The position numbers and the translations under genes are program-made. Positions 16,694 to 24,994 of a stretch of 42,619 nt of DNA are shown here, piece after piece. Position 1 is the first letter of the stretch, and each line of letters opens with the position of its first letter. Source of the stretch: Bacteroidaceae bacterium (GTDB lineage Bacteria > Bacteroidota > Bacteroidia > Bacteroidales > Bacteroidaceae); NCBI GenBank assembly GCA_017461345.1, contig JAFTYP010000027.1, forward strand, positions 1 through 42,619, written 5' to 3'. The notes under the pieces were generated by a model, which did not search any database, was not told the DNA's origin, and was given only the letters and a program-made list of their open reading frames with translations.

Positions 16694-17581
16694 ATGCTAA
16701 AACAGACTTTAGTTTTTACCAATCCGTTCCGTCTGTCGTTCAAGAATGCCCAGTTGGTGATTGCTTCAAAGGAAATGCCAGATGAGACGAGAACTGTTCC
16801 AATAGAGGATGTGGGAATGGTAATAATAGAGAATCAACAGATTTCTGTAACCATGCCTCTATTGAATGAATTGGTCGATGCAGGTGTAGCCGTCATTCTT
16901 TGTGACAAGAAAGGCATGCCTCATGCCATGCTTCAAAACATGGACGGGAACAATCTCCAAGGTGAATTCCTTCGCAACCAGATAGAGGTTGGTGAGGTCT
17001 TGCGCAAGCAGTTGTGGAAGCAAATTGTTGAGGCAAAGATAAAAAATCAATCTGCCTTGTTGGAAAAACTTCATGGCAAGGGTGCAATCTTGAAGCCATT
17101 CTATATGAATGTAAAGAGTGGTGATGTAGATAACAGAGAAGGAATAGCCGCGCGGCTCTATTGGGGAGCATTATTTGGCAATGACTTTGTCCGCGATAGA
17201 GAACAAGACGGAATAAATGCTCTCTTGAATTATGGCTATACGGTGCTTCGGGCTGCAACCGCAAGAGCATTGGTGTCGTCAGGCCTCACGCCATCATTAG
17301 GCATATTCCATCACAACAGAAGTAATGCTTTCCCTTTGGCAGATGACTTGATGGAACCTTATCGCCCATTTGTTGATGAGGTTGTATATCATTTGTGCGA
17401 GGAAGGAAAACTGGAGATAAACAAAGAAACAAAGGTTGAACTTCTTGGAGTATTGACGTGTGATACCTTCTTCCCTAAGGTGACAAGACCATTACAGATC
17501 GGCTTGTCTATGACGATGGCGTCTTTGGCAAAGTGCTATGCGGGGAAACAAAAGAATCTTTCACTACCGTTGTTGAGATGA
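16694..17581 (+). CDS. cas1: CRISPR-associated endonuclease Cas1 (type II)
   Basis: The 295-residue integrase inserts new spacers at the leader end of the array together with Cas2. The N-terminal beta domain (LVFTNPFRLSFKNAQLVIA) is followed by the helical catalytic domain. Expected metal ligands are seen: Glu149 in NREGIAARLYW, His206/207 in GIFHHNRSNAF, and Glu221 in DDLMEPYRPF. The gene starts two bases after the cas9 stop and its stop overlaps the cas2 start, so the three are one translationally coupled unit. The protein looks full length and intact, which suggests that adaptation may still work. Confidence 0.96.
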   Translation: MLKQTLVFTNPFRLSFKNAQLVIASKEMPDETRTVPIEDVGMVIIENQQISVTMPLLNELVDAGVAVILCDKKGMPHAMLQNMDGNNLQGEFLRNQIEVGEVLRKQLWKQIVEAKIKNQSALLEKLHGKGAILKPFYMNVKSGDVDNREGIAARLYWGALFGNDFVRDREQDGINALLNYGYTVLRAATARALVSSGLTPSLGIFHHNRSNAFPLADDLMEPYRPFVDEVVYHLCEEGKLEINKETKVELLGVLTCDTFFPKVTRPLQIGLSMTMASLAKCYAGKQKNLSLPLLR

Positions 17582-17916
17582 GTGATGTACGTCTAAACGC
17601 ATATAAAATAATGTGGCTTATAGCAATGTTCGATTTGCCCACAAAGACAAAGAAGGAACGACACGACTATGCAGTCTTTCGTAAAAGTTTGGAGAAAGAT
17701 GGCTTTGTCATGCATCAGTACAGTGTGTATTGTCGTTTCTGCGCTTCTTTAGAAGCACGGGATGTTCATGTAAGGCGCGTTAAATCTTATATGCCAAGTA
17801 AAGGACGACTAAGTTTAATTACAATAACAGACAAGCAATATTCGGGAATAATTAACATCTGGGGAGAAATAGAACAAAAGGTTCAGAAAAAACCTGTTCA
17901 GTTAGAATTTTTTTAA
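17578..17916 (+). CDS. cas2: CRISPR-associated protein Cas2 (type II)
   Basis: I use the ATG at 17578, which overlaps the cas1 stop in ATGA; this gives 112 residues. The first strand LNAYKIMWLIAMFDLPTKTK carries the conserved Asp after the hydrophobic strand. It is followed by YAVFRKSLEKDGFVMHQYSV and, later, GRLSLITITDKQY, the ferredoxin-like Cas2 fold. Cas2 forms the central dimer of the Cas1-Cas2 spacer integration complex. The stop is directly followed by the leader of the array, with a promoter element touching the stop codon. Confidence 0.95.
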   Translation: MSDVRLNAYKIMWLIAMFDLPTKTKKERHDYAVFRKSLEKDGFVMHQYSVYCRFCASLEARDVHVRRVKSYMPSKGRLSLITITDKQYSGIINIWGEIEQKVQKKPVQLEFF

Positions 17917-18008
17917 TAAATTTGCATTGGATTTGATGCACATCATTCCACTTCTTATACGCAAAAAGTATTCTAAAGCAATAATATTTAGTAGAATACA
18001 ACATATAG
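17917..18008 (+). promoter_or_regulatory. CRISPR leader with promoter element
   Basis: TAAATTTG at 17917-17924 starts at the base after the cas2 stop and matches the -7 consensus; no good -33 is visible. The rest is AT-rich. Its last part, around 17986-18002, ends in GAATACAAC, resembling the 3' end of the CRISPR repeat (AGATACAAC), six bases before the first true repeat. The truncated repeat is at the other end of the array, so this side is the leader. Confidence 0.65.
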
Positions 18009-18622
18009 GTTGTGGTTTGATGATGAAATAAGATAAGATACAACTATAATTAGACGTTCCAGGCGTGGCGTACGTTGTGGTTTGATGATGAAATAAGATA
18101 AGATACAACAGCCAATGCTTGTTCAATCTTATAATCTACGTTGTGGTTTGATGATGAAATAAGATAAGATACAACAATAAAACGGAACTATACGACCGAA
18201 ATCGGTTGTGGTTTGATGATGAAATAAGATAAGATACAACACACAAAGCCTTCTGCTGGTATTCCTAAAAGTTGTGGTTTGATGATGAAATAAGATAAGA
18301 TACAACCCGACAAGGTAAGGCTAATGGTTATTAACGGTTGTGGTTTGATGATGAAATAAGATAAGATACAACGTAACTAAAAAGGCTCGCCATATATAAC
18401 AGGTTGTGGTTTGATGATGAAATAAGATAAGATACAACAAGATATAAAGGTTTCTTTTGTACCTTTAGTTGTGGTTTGATGATGAAATAAGATAAGATAC
18501 AACGTTAGGCGCGAGTACACAGCTGCTGTCACAGTTGTGGTTTGATGATGAAATAAGATAAGATACAACTGTTGTTCACATTGCCATTCTGCATGTTCAG
18601 TTGTGGTTTGATGATGAAATAA
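18009..18622 (+). CRISPR. Type II-C CRISPR array: nine identical 36-bp repeats plus one truncated repeat, nine spacers
   Basis: Repeats start at 18009, 18074, 18140, 18205, 18271, 18337, 18403, 18468 and 18534. Each begins GTTGTGGTTTGATGATG and ends AAGATACAAC, with short inverted ends (GTTGT/ACAAC). All nine are identical. The spacers are 29 or 30 bases long and all different. A tenth copy at 18600-18622 keeps only the first 23 bases, marking the leader-distal end. Pairing with the tracrRNA fixes the crRNA strand as plus: spacer followed by the GTTGTGG end. Protospacer matches cannot be tested here. Confidence 0.97.
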
Positions 18623-18633
18623 AAGGTAATGAA

Positions 18634-18668
18634 AAATCCGTGCAGTCCCACTTGGGCTGCACGGATTT
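18634..18668. terminator. Strong hairpin between the CRISPR array and glutamine synthetase
   Basis: AAATCCGTGCAG (18634-18645) pairs perfectly with CTGCACGGATTT (18657-18668), and CCCA/TGGG extends the stem into the loop. On the minus strand it is followed by a T-run (from AAAA at 18632-18635), so it mainly ends the glutamine synthetase transcript. It may also stop the array transcript. Confidence 0.75.
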
Positions 18669-18738
18669 ATGTTTATTCCTTCTGGCACTTTAACTTTTTT
18701 GTGCCTTTTGTAGAAGGAAGGGATTTGTTTTTCGTTCT

Positions 18739-20931
18739 TTAGTGTATGAACAGCATCTCGCGGTACTTGGGCAATGGCCAAAGTTCGTCGTCGACGATGA
18801 GTTCCAGTTGGTCGACGTGGCTGCGTATCTCTTCGATGAGAGGTGCTACGGTGTCGTGGTAGGCAATGGCACGCTCTCTGTCGTTCTTGATGCGGTTGGC
18901 AACGCGACGGGCTTCGATGAGGCGTTCCACATTCTCGATGACGAAGGTGTTGTGCTCGCCAATTTGCTTGATGAGGCTCATGTTGGTGCCGTTGAGGCGT
19001 TCGGCTGTCTCGGCAGGGAAGATGTCTGCCATCTTATGCACATTGTCGATGAGTTGTGTCTGGTAGCGTGTTGCCACAGGTATGATGTGGTTCATGCAGA
19101 TGTCGCCCAGTATGCGTGCCTCAATCTGTATCTTCTTGATGTAGGTGTCGAGTTTGATCTCGTTGCGAGCCAGGAGTTCTGCCTTCGTGAGGACGTTCAT
19201 CTTCGAGAACATCTCGACGGTTGCGGGTGCAAGGTATTGGTCGAGAATGATGGGGGCACAGGTCTCTACGTCGAGGCCACGGCGTGCTGCCTCCTGCTTC
19301 CAGGCATCGCTATAGCCGTTGCCGTCGAAATGGATGGGCTTGCAGGTCTTGATGTCTTCGCGAACAATGCGGAGAATAGCCTTCATGGGTTCTACGCCTT
19401 CGGCGATAAGGGCATCGACGCGCGCCTTGAAGTTTGTCAGGGCTTCTGCCATTGCTGTGTTGATGACGATCATGGCTGCTGCACAGTTCTGCTGGCTGCC
19501 TACGGCGCGGAACTCGAAACGATTGCCTGTGAAGGCAAAAGGCGAGGTGCGGTTGCGGTCGGTGTCGTCCTGCATCAACTCGGGTATCTGCGGAATGTCC
19601 AGACAGAGTGCCTGCTTGCCGGTGAGGCTGATGAGCTCGTCGTCGGTGCATGTCTCCAGATGTTCGAGCAGGTCGCTGAGTTGTTTGCCGAGGAAACTCG
19701 ACACGATGGCTGGCGGTGCCTCGGCTGCTCCCAGACGGTGCACGTTGGTGGCACTGATGATGGAAGCCTTGAGCAAACCGTTGTGGCGATGCACTGCCAT
19801 GAGCGACTCGACAATGAAGGTGACGAAGCGCAGGTTGTCCAGCGGTGTCTTGCCGGGGCCGTGCAGCAAGATGCCGGTGTCGGTGGCAAGGCTCCAGTTG
19901 TTGTGCTTGCCGCTGCCATTGATGCCTGCAAACGGTTTTTCGTGCAGCAGGCAACGGAATCCGTGCTTGCGGGCAGTGCGTTTCATCAGACTCATGATGA
20001 GCATATTGTGGTCTATGGCAAGATTCGTCTCTTCGAAGATGGGTGCCAGTTCGTACTGGTTGGGTGCTACCTCGTTGTGACGTGTCTTGCAGGGAATGCC
20101 AAGTTCCAGGGCTTTTATCTCAAGGTCCTTCATGAAGGCTGCAACACGCATCGGAATGGAACCGAAGTAGTGGTCGTCCATCTGCTGGTTCTTTGCGCTG
20201 TCGTGTCCGAGCAGGGTGCGTCCGGTCATGAGCAGGTCGGGGCGTGCTGCATAGAGTCCTTCGTCGACGAGGAAGTATTCTTGTTCCCAGCCGAGGTTGC
20301 TGATGACCTTCTTCACGTCGGGGTAGAAGTACTGTGCAACGGCAGTGGCTGCCTTGTCGACTGCCTTGAGCGACTTCTTGAGGGGGGCTTTATAGTCGAG
20401 GGCTTCGCCGGTATAGGAAATGAAGATGGTGGGAATCATCAGTGTGTCGCCCAGAATGAAGACTGGACTTGTGGGGTCCCATGCGCTGTAGCCTCTGGCT
20501 TCGAATGTGCTGCGGATGCCGCCACTGGGGAACGAACTGGCATCGGGCTCTTGCTGTACGAGTTGTTTGCCCGTGAATTCTTCTATCATGCCACCTTTGC
20601 CGTCGTGCTCTACGAAGCCGTCGTGCTTCTCTGCCGTGCCTTCGGTCAGAGGCTGGAACCAGTGTGTGCAGTGTGTGGCGCCAAGTTCCATGGCCCACTT
20701 CTTTATGCCTGCTGCCACTGCATTGGCTGTTGCCATGTCGAGTACGGCATCGCCTTCGATGACGTCGCACATCTTCTGGTAAACCTCGGATGGCAGATAT
20801 TGCTGCATCTTCTGACGGTTGAAAACATATTTGGCAAAGAACTCGCTGGGGCGTTCCTTGCGATTGGGTACTTCGACGGGTCTTTTTTTGAATGCCTCGC
20901 CTACGATTTGAAATCTGAGTGTACTTGACAT
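18739..20931 (-). CDS. glnN: Glutamine synthetase type III (GSIII)
   Basis: The 730-residue ATP-dependent enzyme joins ammonia to glutamate. Its length (over 700 residues, against about 470 for GSI) and N-terminus (RKERPSEFFAKYVFNRQKMQ) mark type III, the form typical of Bacteroides and Prevotella. Conserved parts include LTEGTAEKHDGF, FLVDEGLYAARPDLLMTGRT, NEVAPNQYELAPIFE, the GINGSGKHNNWS loop and GNRFEFRAVGS. It starts 38 bases after the aguB stop on the same strand with no -7 element visible between them. It is therefore probably read from the aguA promoter as well, linking ammonia release to assimilation. A strong hairpin follows it. Confidence 0.95.
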   Translation of the reverse strand: MSSTLRFQIVGEAFKKRPVEVPNRKERPSEFFAKYVFNRQKMQQYLPSEVYQKMCDVIEGDAVLDMATANAVAAGIKKWAMELGATHCTHWFQPLTEGTAEKHDGFVEHDGKGGMIEEFTGKQLVQQEPDASSFPSGGIRSTFEARGYSAWDPTSPVFILGDTLMIPTIFISYTGEALDYKAPLKKSLKAVDKAATAVAQYFYPDVKKVISNLGWEQEYFLVDEGLYAARPDLLMTGRTLLGHDSAKNQQMDDHYFGSIPMRVAAFMKDLEIKALELGIPCKTRHNEVAPNQYELAPIFEETNLAIDHNMLIMSLMKRTARKHGFRCLLHEKPFAGINGSGKHNNWSLATDTGILLHGPGKTPLDNLRFVTFIVESLMAVHRHNGLLKASIISATNVHRLGAAEAPPAIVSSFLGKQLSDLLEHLETCTDDELISLTGKQALCLDIPQIPELMQDDTDRNRTSPFAFTGNRFEFRAVGSQQNCAAAMIVINTAMAEALTNFKARVDALIAEGVEPMKAILRIVREDIKTCKPIHFDGNGYSDAWKQEAARRGLDVETCAPIILDQYLAPATVEMFSKMNVLTKAELLARNEIKLDTYIKKIQIEARILGDICMNHIIPVATRYQTQLIDNVHKMADIFPAETAERLNGTNMSLIKQIGEHNTFVIENVERLIEARRVANRIKNDRERAIAYHDTVAPLIEEIRSHVDQLELIVDDELWPLPKYREMLFIH

Positions 20932-20969
20932 CTTTTTTCTTATACCTTATTATATATATAGGGTGAAGT

Positions 20970-21845
20970 TCAATCAATGAAGCGACGTGTGAGGTCGCCG
21001 TATGCATCTATGCGACGGTCGCGCATGAAGGGCCACCACTGGCGGACGGTTTCTGTGCGTTGCAGATCGACATCGACGATGGCTGTCTCTTCCTTTGTGT
21101 CGCTTGCTTGATAGAGCAACTCGCCTTGCTGCCCTGCCACGAAACTGCTTCCCCAGAACTGAATGCCATTCGTTGCGCCGCTGGGGTCTTGCTCAAGGCC
21201 GACACGGTTGACTGCAACAACGGGAATGCCGTTGGCAATGGCGTGGCTGCGCTGGATTGTCATCCATGCATCGCGTTGCCTTGCCTGTTCTTCCTTGGTG
21301 TCGGTGCTTTCGTAACCGATGGCGGTAGGATAGATGAGGAGGTCTGCTCCTTGCAGAGCCATAAGGCGTGCTCCTTCTGGATACCATTGGTCCCAGCAGA
21401 CTTGCAGGCCAATCTTGCCTACACTTGTTTGTATGGGATGGAAGCCAAGGTCGCCTGGTGTGAAATAGAACTTTTCGTAGTATGCAGGATCGTCGGGGAT
21501 GTGCATCTTGCGATGTATGCCGGCAATGCTGCCGTCGGCTTCGAAGACAACTGCAGTGTTGTGATAGAGTCCTGCTGCACGACGTTCGAAGAGGCTCGTG
21601 ACAAGTACGACATTGCTTTCCTTGGCAACCTTAGCGTAAAAGTCTGTTGCTTCTCCAGGGATGGGCATGGCATAGCGAAAGTTTTCGGTGTTCTCTGTCT
21701 GACAGAAATATGGACTGTCGTGCAACTCTTGAAGAACAACGAGTTGTGCTCCTTTCTTCGCCAAATCGGCAATGCTTGAGGCAAGTTTTTTCCTGTTTTC
21801 TGTGATGCTGTCGGTGCAGTTCTGCTGTATGATACCTATTTTCAT
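20970..21845 (-). CDS. aguB: N-carbamoylputrescine amidase
   Basis: I use the ATG at 21845, where ATGA overlaps the aguA stop; this gives 291 residues starting MKIGIIQQNC, the true start of the nitrilase fold. An upstream extension in the same frame would lie inside aguA. The Glu-Lys-Cys triad is visible: Glu40 (LQELHD), Lys113 (HRKMHIPDDP) and Cys150 (LQVCWDQWYPE). The enzyme hydrolyses N-carbamoylputrescine to putrescine, CO2 and ammonia, the second step after agmatine deiminase. Coupled translation with aguA and the matching pathway make the call firm. It acts in the cytoplasm. Confidence 0.94.
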   Translation of the reverse strand: MKIGIIQQNCTDSITENRKKLASSIADLAKKGAQLVVLQELHDSPYFCQTENTENFRYAMPIPGEATDFYAKVAKESNVVLVTSLFERRAAGLYHNTAVVFEADGSIAGIHRKMHIPDDPAYYEKFYFTPGDLGFHPIQTSVGKIGLQVCWDQWYPEGARLMALQGADLLIYPTAIGYESTDTKEEQARQRDAWMTIQRSHAIANGIPVVAVNRVGLEQDPSGATNGIQFWGSSFVAGQQGELLYQASDTKEETAIVDVDLQRTETVRQWWPFMRDRRIDAYGDLTRRFID

Positions 21846-22900
21846 AATGTTTCGATGGGGAATTGCATGGTGCAGCAATGCAGACTGCCATGCTGTATGA
21901 TGAGTGGTTGGCAATCGATGCCGATGATGTCGTGATTTGGGAAGGCCAAACGCAACTGCTGTTCGGCTTTGAGGTCTGTGGCTGGTTCGCCGTAGGTGGG
22001 CATCAACACTGCTCCATTGATGACGAGGAAGTTGGCATATGTGGCTGGTAGGCGAGTATCGTCCTCGTCGTAGGCGGGTTTTGCCATTGGGAGTGGAATA
22101 AGGCGATAAGGTTTACCCTCCGCCGTTCGGAACTTCTGCAGTTGCGCCTCCATAAGAGATAGTTCTGCATAGTGCTCGTCGTCTTTGTCGAGACATTGCA
22201 CATAGGCAATCGTGTCGTCGGGACAGAGGCGAGCCAATGTGTCGATATGGCTGTCGGTATCATCGCCGGCAAGATAGCCGTGGTCGAGCCAAAGGATGCG
22301 TTTTGCATGGAGTGCGTCGAGCAGTCGTGCTTCGATTTGTGCTTGCGACAAGGGCTGGTTGCGATGTGGGGCAAGCAGGCAATGGCTTGTTGTCAGGATG
22401 GTTCCCTTTCCATCGCTTTCTATGCTGCCTCCTTCGAGTACGAAGTCGAGATGGTTTTCGTAGTCTCCTCTGAAGATGTTCTGCTCTGTCATTCTTCTGC
22501 AAATGCAGTTGTCGAGGTCGGCGGCAAATTTTTCTCCCCATCCGTTGAACTTGAAGTCGAGCAGGCGGGGGCCGTTGGGCGAGAGGAGTGTAATGAAGCC
22601 ATGGTCGCGAGCCCAGGTGTCGTTAGTGGGAGCCATGCAGAACGAAATGCACTGCATGCTTTCGTCGGGAAGTTTGTTTGCAAGGAGATGCTTTACTTCT
22701 TCGGGCTTTGGTGTGACGATGATGAGGCGTTCGCGTGAGGCGATGGCTTTTGCCATGTCGATGTAACAGCGTGTTACGTCTTCCAGAATCGGCAGCCAAT
22801 CGGTGTCGCTGTGTGGCCATGTGAGTTGCACTGCGCTCTGTACGTGCCATTCTGCGGGCAGATATGTGGAACCTTCGGGCATTGTTTTCTTTCCGGGCAT
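21842..22900 (-). CDS. aguA: Agmatine deiminase
   Basis: The enzyme turns agmatine into N-carbamoylputrescine and ammonia. Family motifs are clear: NDTWARDHGF, FVLEGGSIESDGKGT, LDHGYLAGDDTDSHIDT and a C-terminal HCCTMQFP with the nucleophilic cysteine just after His (Cys342). I place the start at the ATG 22900 (352 residues). A longer frame back to a TTG at 22918 would begin inside the TACCTTTG promoter element, so it cannot be the start. The leader would be only about 10 bases. An ATG at 22882, just before PEGSTYLPAEWHV, is a reasonable alternative. It is the first gene of the aguA-aguB-glutamine synthetase unit. Confidence 0.93.
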   Translation of the reverse strand: MPGKKTMPEGSTYLPAEWHVQSAVQLTWPHSDTDWLPILEDVTRCYIDMAKAIASRERLIIVTPKPEEVKHLLANKLPDESMQCISFCMAPTNDTWARDHGFITLLSPNGPRLLDFKFNGWGEKFAADLDNCICRRMTEQNIFRGDYENHLDFVLEGGSIESDGKGTILTTSHCLLAPHRNQPLSQAQIEARLLDALHAKRILWLDHGYLAGDDTDSHIDTLARLCPDDTIAYVQCLDKDDEHYAELSLMEAQLQKFRTAEGKPYRLIPLPMAKPAYDEDDTRLPATYANFLVINGAVLMPTYGEPATDLKAEQQLRLAFPNHDIIGIDCQPLIIQHGSLHCCTMQFPIETL

Positions 22901-22915
22901 GATACTTATTAACTG

Positions 22916-22923
22916 CAAAGGTA
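22916..22923 (-). promoter_or_regulatory. Promoter -7 element of aguA
   Basis: TACCTTTG on the minus strand, 15 bases before the chosen ATG at 22900. It decides the start of aguA by excluding the TTG inside it. Confidence 0.6.
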
Positions 22924-22977
22924 CGAAGAAAAAACGAAAAAAAACGTAGTTATTCCTTCTTTCTTAATTATTTTTTG

Positions 22978-22985
22978 TACCTTTG
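22978..22985 (+). promoter_or_regulatory. Promoter -7 element of the NIF3-family gene
   Basis: TACCTTTG, exact match to TAnnTTTG, 22 bases before the ATG at 23008. It excludes the upstream in-frame start at 22975. Confidence 0.6.
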
Positions 22986-23007
22986 CGCCCGAATAGATGT
23001 TTTTAAC

Positions 23008-23823
23008 ATGAGCGTAAGAGTTCAAGACGTTATCGACGCCCTTGAAGATTTCGCGCCACTGCCTCTGCAGGAAAGTTACGATAATGCTGGCTTGCAGGTT
23101 GGATTGACAGGGGCGGAAGTGTCAGGGGCTTTATTGTGCCTTGACGTGACCGAAGAGGTGATTGGCGAGGCGTTGGAGTTGGGATGCAATATGATTGTGT
23201 CGCACCATCCTCTTATTTTCCGTGGCCTGAAGCATCTGACGGACGAAGACGCTGTGCAGCGATGTGTTCGCATGGCTTTGCGGAATGACATTGCCATTTA
23301 TTCTGCCCATACAAACCTTGATTCTGCCATAGACGGAGTCAACTATATGATGGCAGAGCGTCTGGGTTTGGTGGATGTTGTACTGTTGCAACCCAGGCAT
23401 GTGTCTGTGGGGGCGGGGGCAAATGCCCGTTCGGTTCAGGCCGGTTCGGGTGTGATAGGTTATCTGCCGGACGGCGAGGACTCGCTGGTTTTCTTGCAGA
23501 GAGTGAAGCAGGCCTTTGGTGTGGAGTGTCTGATGCACAACGAATTGTTGTCGCGTCCGGTGCAGAGCGTGGCCATTTGCGGTGGTGCGGGCGATTTTCT
23601 GCTGCAGGAGGCGTTGAATATGCAGGCGGATGCGTTCCTTACGGGCGAAATGCATTACCATCAGTACTTTGGCCACGACGGCCAGATACAGATTGGTGTG
23701 CTTGGGCATTATCAGAGTGAACAGTACACGATGGACATCTTTAACTCTGTGATAGGCGAGAGGTGTCCCCGGTTGCCGCTCTTCAAGACGACAGTTTGTA
23801 CGAACCCCATCAAGTATCTCTGA
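23008..23823 (+). CDS. NIF3/YbgI-family dinuclear metal-binding protein (GTP cyclohydrolase I type 2 homologue)
   Basis: With the ATG at 23008 the protein has 271 residues, starting MSVRVQDVIDALEDFAPL. Metal-binding motifs of the NIF3 family are seen: VSHHPLIFRGLKHL near residue 65, IYSAHTNLDSAIDGVN near 100, and in the C-terminal half FLTGEMHYHQYF and LGHYQSEQY with Glu. Members form hexameric rings with a two-metal centre; their reaction is still unsettled despite the GTP cyclohydrolase name. It lies directly before the coiled-coil zinc-ribbon gene (73-base gap), a pairing often seen in Bacteroidales. Confidence 0.9.
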   Translation: MSVRVQDVIDALEDFAPLPLQESYDNAGLQVGLTGAEVSGALLCLDVTEEVIGEALELGCNMIVSHHPLIFRGLKHLTDEDAVQRCVRMALRNDIAIYSAHTNLDSAIDGVNYMMAERLGLVDVVLLQPRHVSVGAGANARSVQAGSGVIGYLPDGEDSLVFLQRVKQAFGVECLMHNELLSRPVQSVAICGGAGDFLLQEALNMQADAFLTGEMHYHQYFGHDGQIQIGVLGHYQSEQYTMDIFNSVIGERCPRLPLFKTTVCTNPIKYL

Positions 23824-23896
23824 CTTTCCGGAAATCTGTCTCCGCATTGGCGGATGTGAATATGAATTGATGAATCTTTAAACAATAAATGCAATT

Positions 23897-24727
23897 ATGG
23901 CAAGAGAAAAGACTAAGAAAGACCCCGCAGACTACAGCGTGGAGGAAAAGTTGAAGAATCTGTATGCGTTGCAGAGCCTGCTTTCGGAGATTGACAACAT
24001 CAAGACTCTCCGTGGCGAGTTGCCTCTCGAGGTTCAGGACCTTGAGGACGAAATAGAGGGTATGACTATCCGTATCGAGAAGATAAATGCAGACATTGCA
24101 GAACTGAAACGTGATATCAGCGAGCGCAACGCCAAGATTGTGGAGAACAAGGCGAGCATCGAGCGTTTCAACACTCAGATGGACAGCGTGCGCAACAACC
24201 GTGAGTACGACAGTTTGACCAAGCAGGTGGAGTATGCAGAACTGGACAATCAACTTCATGAGAAGAAGATTCGCGAAGCCAAGGAGATGGTGGAGGCCAG
24301 GACTGCTGAGATGACACGCTGCAACCTTGATGTCAACGAGCGTCGTGTGCTTCTGGAAACCAAGAAGGAAGAACTGGAGGAAATCGTCAGCGAAACAAAG
24401 GCTGAGGAAGAAAAACTTCGCGAACGTGCAAAGAATCTGGAACTTACCATCGAGCCTCGCTTGCTCAATGCCTTCAAGCGCATTCGTCGCAACAGCCGTA
24501 ACGGTTTGGGTATCGTTTCTTTGCAGCGCGATGCATGCTTGGGTTGCTTCAATAAGATTCCGCCACAGCGTCAACTTGACATCCGTAGCCGCAAGAAGAT
24601 TATCGTATGCGAGTACTGCGGCCGTATCATGATTGACCGCGAATTGGCAGGCCTGCCCTCCGAGAACCAGGAGGCTCCGAAGAAGGCTGCTCGCAAGTCA
24701 AGAGCAAAGGCAAAGACCGAAGAATAA
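23897..24727 (+). CDS. Coiled-coil protein with C-terminal zinc ribbon (CT398/zf-RING_7 type)
   Basis: The 276-residue protein is mostly a long helical hairpin: residues about 15-185 are rich in Glu, Lys and Leu in heptads (for example LEDEIEGMTIRIEKINADIA and MVEARTAEMTRC). A compact zinc ribbon follows with cysteines at 214 and 217 (CLGC) and 238 and 241 (CEYC). The tail is basic (KKAARKSRAKAK), which may bind nucleic acid. This architecture matches the CT398/DUF164-type family. Homologues have been linked to RNA metabolism and sigma-54 or flagellar roles in other phyla, but the function here is not known. It follows the NIF3 gene and ends before a hairpin built from the 22-bp repeats. Confidence 0.85.
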   Translation: MAREKTKKDPADYSVEEKLKNLYALQSLLSEIDNIKTLRGELPLEVQDLEDEIEGMTIRIEKINADIAELKRDISERNAKIVENKASIERFNTQMDSVRNNREYDSLTKQVEYAELDNQLHEKKIREAKEMVEARTAEMTRCNLDVNERRVLLETKKEELEEIVSETKAEEEKLRERAKNLELTIEPRLLNAFKRIRRNSRNGLGIVSLQRDACLGCFNKIPPQRQLDIRSRKKIIVCEYCGRIMIDRELAGLPSENQEAPKKAARKSRAKAKTEE

Positions 24728-24788
24728 ACAGAATAGTAGGGGAGGCTGCAGGCATCCGTCGGACAAGGCGTGCCTTGTTGGCAAAAAC

Positions 24789-24843
24789 CCTTAACCTAAT
24801 TGGGCGGAAAGGTTAACCATTATCGCAATAATGGTTAACCTTT
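24789..24843. repeat. 22-bp repeat array (GGTTAACC family, locus B) forming a perfect hairpin
   Basis: Cores start at 24789 (CCTTAACC), 24811 (GGTTAACC) and 24833 (GGTTAACC), an exact 22-bp period. The last two units are arranged so that 24808-24823 and 24828-24843 form a perfect 16-bp inverted repeat with a four-base loop (CGCA). A T-rich run follows (24841-24849). It can therefore serve as the terminator of the 23008-24727 unit. The intergenic region 24728-24994 contains nothing else recognisable except AT-rich sequence at 24918-24941. Confidence 0.8.
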
Positions 24844-24994
24844 CTTTTTAGCATCCACAAGGGTTCTGTTTGCGTCCGCCTGTGGCGTCGAAAAAAGCAG
24901 TGTTTGCGTCCCATACATATTATATATATAATGTATAGGAACAGGCTTGAATCAAAGTTTGGACGCCAATCGGACGTGCCTGTTTTGTTTGATG

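Noticed and set aside
17852-18781. Minus-strand open frames with the repeated peptide LFHHQTTT
   Set aside because: They are translations of the CRISPR repeats and flanking DNA.
18742-20928. A 728-residue open frame antisense to glutamine synthetase
   Set aside because: It mirrors the glutamine synthetase frame exactly and has no family features; the sense gene is certain. Other long antisense frames (7621-9303 and 5089-6492) are rejected for the same reason.
21846-21914. A longer aguB start 23 codons upstream
   Set aside because: The extension lies inside aguA and the nitrilase fold begins at the ATG overlapping the aguA stop.
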